A stretch of 44,318 bases of DNA from a virus, in IMG/VR virus record IMGVR_UViG_3300005264_000017, positions 1 through 44,318 of that record; one strand, given 5' to 3'. This document shows, piece by piece, positions 38,946-44,318 of this stretch; the first letter of the stretch is position 1; each line of letters begins with the position of its first letter. The position numbers were made by a program, and so were the translations under genes. The notes below the pieces were generated by a model that was given only the letters and a program-made list of their open reading frames with translations, was not told where the DNA came from and did not search any database.

Positions 38946-39481
38946 TGGCTATAACTATCCAAGAAATACCAACTCCGATTTATACAACAGCTACGGCAGT
39001 AAAAGCCGCTACTGACAATACAGATTTGCAAGCCCTCTCGGACGAAGATGTAAACAGTTTAATCGTACAAGCTGAAAATCTTATTGATTTCTATGTTGGA
39101 TTTTGGGAAAAGTATTGCATTATTACGGATGGGGTTGATGGTTGTGATTATTTAAGAACAATTTTCCCTCGACTTGAGGACTTCACAGTTGAAGATGATA
39201 TTGAAGATCCTTTTATACCTTCGAATATAAATCAAGCGACAATTCTATTGGTAGAAATATTGTTCGAGAAACAATCGGACGGTGCTGATGACATTTCATC
39301 ATTCCTAGGTGATGCAGAATCGGTCAAAATTGGAGACTTCTCAGTAAAAAGGAGAGATTCTACTCCGAACGCAACGGACACAAGAGAAGCTCTTTCTGAG
39401 TTTCTAGGGTCAACTACAAAAGGAGGACAAGTGTTGAATTATATTTCTGAATATCAAAATCTAGCTATTACAAGGTTATGA
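38945..39481 (+). CDS. Head-tail connector (gp6-like adaptor)
   Basis: 178 aa, helical: LQALSDEDVNSLIVQAENLIDFYVGFWEKYC then NQATILLVEILFEKQ, the two-helix pattern of HK97 gp6-type adaptors that sit under the portal. Ends at TGA overlapping the next ATG; with UGA as Gly it would run on 10 residues. Confidence 0.65.
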   Translation: MAITIQEIPTPIYTTATAVKAATDNTDLQALSDEDVNSLIVQAENLIDFYVGFWEKYCIITDGVDGCDYLRTIFPRLEDFTVEDDIEDPFIPSNINQATILLVEILFEKQSDGADDISSFLGDAESVKIGDFSVKRRDSTPNATDTREALSEFLGSTTKGGQVLNYISEYQNLAITRL

Positions 39482-39843
39482 GTGCACAAAAAATCGTTCT
39501 CGCCGCTATAAAGATGGCAAACAAGTTCTGTGACATTACAGTACTTACAAAAGGGAGGATTGCTGGCACAACTCAAAAGGCAGATATTGAAACAATTTTA
39601 TTTACACAAGTTCCATGTAGGTACGAGCAAAAGATCTTTTCAAAAACACATCCTATTTCTCAAATGGTTGAGCAAGGGAAAGTAGCAGGGGTTTTCTATG
39701 TACCGTTTTCTTTTGAAGATACACCTATCGAAGTTTTGCACAAAAAGAACACAATAGTATATCAAGGCGACTCTTATATGGTATTGGATTCTGTGCTTCC
39801 ATCCGTAGAATCGTACGTTAAAATTTACGTTCAAAAAATATGA
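39478..39843 (+). CDS. Head closure / head-tail joining protein
   Basis: 121 aa, beta-rich (VPCRYEQKIFSKTHPISQMVEQGKVAGVFYVPF ... YQGDSYMVLDSVLP). Position and size fit a stopper protein. Ends ATA TGA AAG TAA, so readthrough would add only two residues. Confidence 0.55.
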   Translation: MSAQKIVLAAIKMANKFCDITVLTKGRIAGTTQKADIETILFTQVPCRYEQKIFSKTHPISQMVEQGKVAGVFYVPFSFEDTPIEVLHKKNTIVYQGDSYMVLDSVLPSVESYVKIYVQKI

Positions 39844-40412
39844 AAGTAACTATTGACTCAAAAGCCTTTGATGCATCTTTCCGAAAAATGAAAGAAGGAC
39901 TCGGACAGGTTCTAGTCAATACTTCTCATGAGATAGGGCTCGCAACTGAGTCAAAGATCAAAGAAGAATGGCCTGTGAGCTCTGGAGAGTCTGGACGGCA
40001 AATTTCAACAAAGACTGTGAAGAAAGGAACTAGGATAATCACGACGGTTGGAACGGATGTAAAAACTCCATGGGCTATAATTATAGAAGAGGGCCGAAAG
40101 CCTAATAATTCTTTCCCAAACCTTGGAGGTATTTCAAAATTCATTGCAAGGACACCGTCATTACAAAAAGGACTACAGGCTATGGTAGTTGATAACGGTG
40201 GGAAGCGTCCTAAAAATATTCTAGTTAGTCAGGAATACGAGTCACTAACATCGGCACAAAAAGGAATGGTGTTCGTTGTAGCAAGATCTATTGCTAAAAA
40301 AGGTATAGAAGGTAGGCATATTTTTGAAAAGGTAAAAGGAAAAGATATGCCAATGCTTACCGAAAAAATATTAAATAGGAATCTCACAAAATATTTACAA
40401 AAATTCCAATGA
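39840..40412 (+). CDS. HK97 gp10-like tail completion protein
   Basis: 190 aa. N-terminus FDASFRKMKEGLGQVLVNTSHEIGLATESKIKEEWPVSSGESGRQIS matches the start of gp10-like/neck proteins (helix, then P-V-x-S-G-x-x-x-x-S). The C-terminal IAKKGIEGRHIFEKV is the usual end motif. It joins head to tail. ATGA overlaps on both sides. Confidence 0.7.
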   Translation: MKVTIDSKAFDASFRKMKEGLGQVLVNTSHEIGLATESKIKEEWPVSSGESGRQISTKTVKKGTRIITTVGTDVKTPWAIIIEEGRKPNNSFPNLGGISKFIARTPSLQKGLQAMVVDNGGKRPKNILVSQEYESLTSAQKGMVFVVARSIAKKGIEGRHIFEKVKGKDMPMLTEKILNRNLTKYLQKFQ

Positions 40413-40798
40413 AAACACTTGATGTGGCACTGATAGAATACTTTGAAAATGCTTCATTCTTTGGAGATTTTGGATCGGTAGTGAATGGGTTGGCAGAAAC
40501 GTCTAACGACGCCCCCTCGCTAATATATGAAACAATCCCTAAAGATTTTCTTGGATCGATTGGAACTAATTCTAGCACGGTTGTATTTGCGGTTGTAGGT
40601 TCTGCTACAGATCCAAACCTACTTTCACTCATGAATAATACTATTCAATATATTGAGGCGAAGGATGGTGGATCTATGGAAGGAGTGTCAACTCAAAGCA
40701 TAGTGAGAACAAAGCCCATGCAAACAATACCAGACACGCGAAACAAACAAGTCATGTATATTATCGAATACGACTTCAAATGGATTTCATTAACATAA
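40409..40798 (+). CDS. Tail terminator protein
   Basis: 129 aa, alternating beta strands (NSSTVVFAVVGSATDPN, MYIIEYDFKWISL) as in tail terminator/minor tail U-like proteins. Lies between neck and tail-tube genes. It would cap the tail tube. Confidence 0.6.
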   Translation: MKTLDVALIEYFENASFFGDFGSVVNGLAETSNDAPSLIYETIPKDFLGSIGTNSSTVVFAVVGSATDPNLLSLMNNTIQYIEAKDGGSMEGVSTQSIVRTKPMQTIPDTRNKQVMYIIEYDFKWISLT

Positions 40799-40802
40799 TA
40801 AT

Positions 40803-40979
40803 ATGAAAGAAGAAAAAACGGCATCGTGGAAAGAACCTGTAAAAGAAACGGTTAATGTGGAGTTCTTAAAAAGAACAGATCTCGGAATTAATAAAGAATT
40901 CCTGAGAGGTGAAACATCAGAGCTTCCCAAAAAACAAGCAGGGAATCTTAAAAAACAAGGATTCGTTAAATTTATTTAA
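40803..40979 (+). CDS. Small protein before the tail tube gene
   Basis: 58 aa: KEEKTASWKEPVKETVNVEFLKRTDLG..., ends KQGFVKFI. Unknown; short genes here are often tail accessory proteins. Confidence 0.5.
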   Translation: MKEEKTASWKEPVKETVNVEFLKRTDLGINKEFLRGETSELPKKQAGNLKKQGFVKFI

Positions 40980-40991
40980 AACCAATAAAAA

Positions 40992-41798
40992 ATGGTAGTT
41001 ACAAAATCGGCAACATTCGAAAAAAACAAATATCTATCACCTGGAATGCTTACAAAGCGTGTAGGGAATGATTGGATACAACTAGGAGGGTATCTTGATA
41101 TGGAAGTAACATCAGAGCCTACAAAAACAGAAGGGCTAGCAACTCATGATGGTATTGATGGATCTGTTACATTGCGACGTGATGGAAAGGCTTCATTTAC
41201 ATTGCTTGTAGCAAAAAATATCGTACTACTTGAACAATTGTTTGGATTCAATTCTATTGATTACACTCTTGGATCTATCACAGCAATCACAGGAGAGCAA
41301 GTTATGGTAGACATGCTAAGCGGAGACGGTATCTATGAGGCAGTGCTATCAAAAGCAAGCGGAGACGGTACGTTGAATACATTAGTGGTTGTAAAAGACT
41401 CAACAGGTGTTACAACATACGTATTGGATACGGATTACACTATTGAGTCATTTAATGGGAAAACTGCAATCCGTATGATCTCAGGTGGTGCAATTACGGC
41501 TGGACAAGAACTATTGATTGATTATTCATACCTTCCAATGGTTAGTGCAACTGCTCGTGATGGGAATGCTAAAGTATTGACTGCAAATGAGTTTAAATTC
41601 ACAGAAACTCCGACAGCAGCAGGAAGCGCTCTTACAGATGAGATTATGGAGGTTCACTTCACTCTTGCAGATGTAGTAAGTGGTTTCGGATTGAAATTCC
41701 GAGATGCGGATGGTGAAGCTGAGGAATACCAAATGCCAGTTGAAATTGAAAACCGAAAAGGAGCGGATTTCTACATTAAGACAACTGCTAGAGTTTAG
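40992..41798 (+). CDS. Major tail (tube) protein
   Basis: 268 aa. SPGMLTKRVGNDWIQLGGYLDMEVTSEPTKTEG (about 14-46) resembles the N-terminal part of siphovirus tube proteins; a beta domain (about 100-170) contains an immunoglobulin-like stretch (VVVKDSTGVTTYVLDTDYTIESFNGKTAIRM); MPVEIENRKGADFYIKTTARV is the last strand. Followed by a strong terminator, as is usual for a highly expressed virion gene. Confidence 0.75.
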   Translation: MVVTKSATFEKNKYLSPGMLTKRVGNDWIQLGGYLDMEVTSEPTKTEGLATHDGIDGSVTLRRDGKASFTLLVAKNIVLLEQLFGFNSIDYTLGSITAITGEQVMVDMLSGDGIYEAVLSKASGDGTLNTLVVVKDSTGVTTYVLDTDYTIESFNGKTAIRMISGGAITAGQELLIDYSYLPMVSATARDGNAKVLTANEFKFTETPTAAGSALTDEIMEVHFTLADVVSGFGLKFRDADGEAEEYQMPVEIENRKGADFYIKTTARV

Positions 41799-41822
41799 GT
41801 TGGATTGTATGTACATAAAAAC

Positions 41823-41850
41823 GCCCTCCGAATTGCGGGGGGCTTTTTTT
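41823..41850 (+). terminator. Rho-independent terminator after the tail tube gene
   Basis: GCCCTCCG (41823-41830) pairs with CGGGGGGC (41836-41843) around AATTG, followed by seven T. It would stop most transcripts before the tail chaperones, giving the tube protein its high ratio. Confidence 0.85.
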
Positions 41851-41854
41851 GTGA

Positions 41855-41860
41855 TATAGT
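41855..41860 (+). promoter_or_regulatory. Extended -10 box for the tail chaperone operon, leaderless start
   Basis: TGATATAGT with the possible -35 TTGCGG (41833-41838, inside the terminator, 16-bp spacer). ATG 41867 is 7 bases downstream of the box, so the start is probably leaderless. Confidence 0.45.
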
Positions 41861-41866
41861 GAAAAC

Positions 41867-42277
41867 ATGTCAGAAGTAAAAATAGATCTAAAACATTTCG
41901 CTACAGAAGAAGAAAAGCTGGAAAACTTTGAATATGTGGAAAGGAAGTGGCGGTTTTTTCGGAAAGAAAAAGTAGGAGTTATCTGTTTTGAGAGAGCGCC
42001 AATTAAACTAACTGAGTCATTCGTACGGAAATATTATCCAAGCGAGGGTAATACCGTTGTAATTAATTTCCATGAACTTGTGGATGATCTTTTCAAGTTG
42101 TTCAAAAAAGATCCGAGAAACTTTTGGCTCAAAAAAGAATACTTATTACAGCAATCTCAAGAGATGTGCATGTTAATGACTACGTTTATTGCAAGAGAAC
42201 ATTTTGCTAAAAGTAAAAAAAAAACTCCGGGAACGGCAAGGCTCTCCCCTACGGAGCGATATTTGGCTACATTATAA
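41867..42277 (+). CDS. Tail assembly chaperone (G-like)
   Basis: 136 aa: KIDLKHFATEEEKLENFEYVERKWRFFRKEKV then helical ESFVRKYYPSEG and KKDPRNFWLKKEYLLQQSQEMCMLMTTFIAREHF. Place between tube and tape measure is the standard chaperone position. Near its 3' end lies a 10-A run (42215-42224) where a -1 shift would join the frame of the next gene. Confidence 0.65.
   Translation: MSEVKIDLKHFATEEEKLENFEYVERKWRFFRKEKVGVICFERAPIKLTESFVRKYYPSEGNTVVINFHELVDDLFKLFKKDPRNFWLKKEYLLQQSQEMCMLMTTFIAREHFAKSKKKTPGTARLSPTERYLATL
42215..42224 (+). other. A-run slippery site for -1 frameshift in tail chaperones
   Basis: Ten A in a row in frame as AAA AAA AAA A. The -1 frame has a TAA right before the run and is open from there through 42504. 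This is the G/GT chaperone arrangement known from lambda and many siphophages. Confidence 0.6.
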
Positions 42278-42504
42278 GAAATTCGTCATATACAATCGAA
42301 GATATTTTGAACATGACAACAAACGGTGTTATGCGGGTTTTTAATTGTATTTTGATTTCAAGATTATCAGAGTTGGGCGAAGAAGGAGAAAGAGCCATAG
42401 AAAAAATGATGAGAAAACCAGACAAACCAATTACATTCGCTGAAATAAGCCGTGCCTTTGCTGAGCAACAAAAACGTGGTAAGATAAAAGAGAATTCACA
42501 ATAA
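42217..42504 (+). CDS. Frameshift extension of the tail chaperone (T-like)
   Basis: Read after a -1 shift: ...ALPYGAIFGYIIRNSSYTIEDILNMTTNGVMRVFNCI... to EQQKRGKIKENSQ. The stretch before ATG 42313 is already coding-like (YTIEDILNMTTNGV), which argues for a fusion rather than a separate start at 42313. The helical C-terminus would contact the tape measure. Confidence 0.6.
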   Translation, partial: KKNSGNGKALPYGAIFGYIIRNSSYTIEDILNMTTNGVMRVFNCILISRLSELGEEGERAIEKMMRKPDKPITFAEISRAFAEQQKRGKIKENSQ

Positions 42505-42507
42505 AAA

Positions 42508-44318
42508 ATGGCAACACTTCCATCCGTAAAAGTCAACGTCGAATTAGAACTCGACAAAGCAAAAAAACAAGCTGAACAACTTCAAAAAGAGTTCAAAAAA
42601 ACAGGGGAAGCTTTGACCAATAAACAGGCGGTAGGGAAGTTTGAGAAGGATACGGTAAAATCAATGAAGAAGGTTCAGAAAGAAACAAAGAAAACTGAGG
42701 ACTCTTTCAAGAAACTCGGTACAATTATTTCAACTGCACTCGTATTAAGAGCTGTACAAACATTTTTTTCTGGATCAATAAAACTTGCAGGGGATTTTAA
42801 TCAAGAGATGGTATCGGTTGCAAAAACCACAGGGCTTGCAGCGAAAGAGATTAATGAGCTAGGTGACGACATTAAAAACATGTCAAAGCGTATACCTATT
42901 GCAGCGACTGAACTTGCTAAAATTGGAACCGTAGCGGGGCAATTAGGAATAAAAGGGAAAGCGAATATTTTGGAATTTGTGGATGTAATTGGTCAGGGTG
43001 TAATTGCATTGCCAGAATTTTCTGGGGGGGCAGAGCAAATAGCCACTACAGTGGCGAAAGCTACAAATGCGTTCAAGATAAATATAGGGGAGGCAGATAA
43101 CTTGCTTTCATCATGGAATGAACTCTCAAATAGCACGGCCGCAAATGCCTTGGAGATTTCAAAGTTTATAGAAAATTTCTCAGGTGCCGCTGAAACTATG
43201 GGAATCACGGCAGATATTGCATCCGGATTGGGTGCAACTTTGATTTCGATGGGGCAGGATGGAAGCGATGCAGGTACAAGAATGTCACAGGGATTAACAA
43301 AGATGTTCAAGAATATGGACAAGGTGGCGAAGTTGACCGGAAAAACTGAGGAAGAGCTTACAACATTATTTAATAATGATGTGATTGCGGGGCTAGAATT
43401 AGTAAGCTCAAGTATTGAGGGAATAGAGGGAAGCACTCAAAGATTGACAAAGGCTAATGAGATATTTGGAATAATCGGAGGGAAAAGTATGTTGAAACTT
43501 ATTGGGTCAACTGAATTACTAAACGAAAATCTAGAAATTTCAAAAAGAGGATATGAAGATGCGACATCTTTGACAACTGAGTTTGATGTAGCAATGGGAG
43601 GTTTTAACAATAAGATGAAGTTGTTTAGGAATCACTGGGATTCTGTACGTAGAGATGTAGGAGAAAAAATACTTCCACTTTTGAGTAGTGGATTTAGTGG
43701 GTTGAATAATCTAATAGGGAGCACATCTACAGGAATGGCGGCACTTCGTGGAGCAATATTGGCAATAGGAGGTGCTGCTGTTTTGGCTACAATAGCGACT
43801 TTGATTGGAAGTTTCGGAGGGGTTGTAGCGATACTTACAGCCGTTAAAGTTGCGGCAATTGCAGCCTTTGGCGGTATAGGATTAATTGCGACGGCTGTTG
43901 TAGCAGTTGGTACAGCTATGTATTTTGCTATACAGGCCCACACGGACTATTCTGCAAAAATAAAAGAGAATATTGATCTATTGGATGAAGAAGTAAAAAA
44001 ACAAAAAGAAAGAGCTTCGAAGATAAAAAAAATACAAGAAGATTTGGCGAAAAACGAAAAAGACAATGCTGATAAAAGTGTAAAATTAAAGCAAACCGAA
44101 CTTGACCTACTTATAAGTGAAGAAAAGAAGGCGGCGAGTATAATAGCAAGGATCCGAGGGTTTATTTTGAATGATACGATAAAAAGACTTGGACAGCTCA
44201 AAAGTGACACAAAAGATATGAAAGAGGAGTTGGCATCATTAGAGGCAAAATTTGCAGATCCAGATCATGATTTCTCAATTGGTACAGGGGGGAAATTGGG
44301 AGAGTTTTTTCGAGGGAA
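42508..44318 (+). CDS. Tail tape-measure protein, partial (3' end outside window)
   Basis: 603 codons seen, open at the right edge. N-terminal coiled coil (ELDKAKKQAEQLQKEFKKTGEAL), then the TP901-type tape-measure core: FNQEMVSVAKTTGLAAKEINELGDDIKNMSK, IPIAATELAKIGTVAGQLGI, AGTRMSQGLTKMFKNM, and an Ala/Gly-rich hydrophobic region (about 410-475) of membrane-like helices. A further charged coiled coil starts near residue 490. It sets tail length and enters the host envelope. No in-frame TGA. Confidence 0.85.
   Translation, partial: MATLPSVKVNVELELDKAKKQAEQLQKEFKKTGEALTNKQAVGKFEKDTVKSMKKVQKETKKTEDSFKKLGTIISTALVLRAVQTFFSGSIKLAGDFNQEMVSVAKTTGLAAKEINELGDDIKNMSKRIPIAATELAKIGTVAGQLGIKGKANILEFVDVIGQGVIALPEFSGGAEQIATTVAKATNAFKINIGEADNLLSSWNELSNSTAANALEISKFIENFSGAAETMGITADIASGLGATLISMGQDGSDAGTRMSQGLTKMFKNMDKVAKLTGKTEEELTTLFNNDVIAGLELVSSSIEGIEGSTQRLTKANEIFGIIGGKSMLKLIGSTELLNENLEISKRGYEDATSLTTEFDVAMGGFNNKMKLFRNHWDSVRRDVGEKILPLLSSGFSGLNNLIGSTSTGMAALRGAILAIGGAAVLATIATLIGSFGGVVAILTAVKVAAIAAFGGIGLIATAVVAVGTAMYFAIQAHTDYSAKIKENIDLLDEEVKKQKERASKIKKIQEDLAKNEKDNADKSVKLKQTELDLLISEEKKAASIIARIRGFILNDTIKRLGQLKSDTKDMKEELASLEAKFADPDHDFSIGTGGKLGEFFRG

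Noticed and set aside
1-44318. Whole phage uses code 25
   Set aside because: Many ATGA-overlapped genes end at TGA and would run on for long stretches (for example after 12581, 14675 and 20190); tape measure, capsid, portal and terminase contain no in-frame TGA.
1-44318. CRISPR array, insertion sequence or integrase
   Set aside because: No regular spaced repeats beyond the iterons at 8.4 kb, and no transposase, integrase or attachment-site pair was seen in the window.

Overview
The window is one continuous piece of an AT-rich tailed-phage genome with a siphovirus-type tail. It is cut at both ends: base 1 lies in the last codons of a structural gene and base 44318 lies inside the tape-measure gene. 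Nearly all genes run on the plus strand in tight ATGA or TAATG overlaps. Most start codons have an A-rich upstream context and no Shine-Dalgarno sequence. The host cannot be named from the sequence. A tRNA-Gly with anticodon UCA and in-frame UGA codons that read as glycine point to gene exchange with Absconditabacteria/Gracilibacteria-type Patescibacteria (genetic code 25). About two dozen other genes here nevertheless stop at TGA, so the phage as a whole uses the standard code.

Layout. 1-1.4 kb: end of the tail module and lysis (tail assembly chaperone-like protein, membrane proteins, M15 endolysin). 1.4-2.06 kb: non-coding, with a terminator, a 14-bp palindrome and a probable structured RNA. 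2.06-3.6 kb: one plus-strand gene facing a three-gene minus-strand island. 3.6-9.2 kb: early genes (HNH protein, ERF annealase, NinB-like protein, a structured RNA near 7.7 kb, and a replication initiator with six phased iterons inside it). 9.2-13.4 kb: helicase, DNA methyltransferase, HNH protein and ParB-like protein. 13.4-17.3 kb: small genes, putative small terminase and large terminase. 17.3-22.3 kb: accessory genes (a likely frameshifted zinc-ribbon fusion, RusA-like resolvase, HD hydrolase and a DNA-binding protein). 22.3-30.1 kb: adhesin/tail-fibre cluster. 30.1-44.3 kb: membrane proteins, portal, MuF, small-gene cluster, scaffold, decoration, capsid, head-tail connectors, tail terminator, tail tube, frameshifted tail chaperones and tape measure.

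Main discovery. At 27.1-30.1 kb lies a self-contained code-switch cassette: a tRNA-Gly(UCA) gene (27113-27186), a promoter (27189-27217), and two consecutive LamG-type adhesin genes (27240-28502 and 28495-30111). The adhesin genes hold 18 and 17 in-frame TGA codons. With TGA read as glycine, both become long, domain-consistent proteins; with the standard code the region looks like non-coding debris. The phage therefore appears to carry its own tRNA to express receptor-binding proteins written in another genetic code.

Other regulation visible: a phage promoter class (TTGACT, a conserved 16-bp spacer, TACAAT) often followed by a conserved leader TTACTTAATCAC just before ATG; a second class with TGATATGAT-type -10 boxes, some giving leaderless starts; two probable -1 frameshift sites; and several structured RNA candidates.
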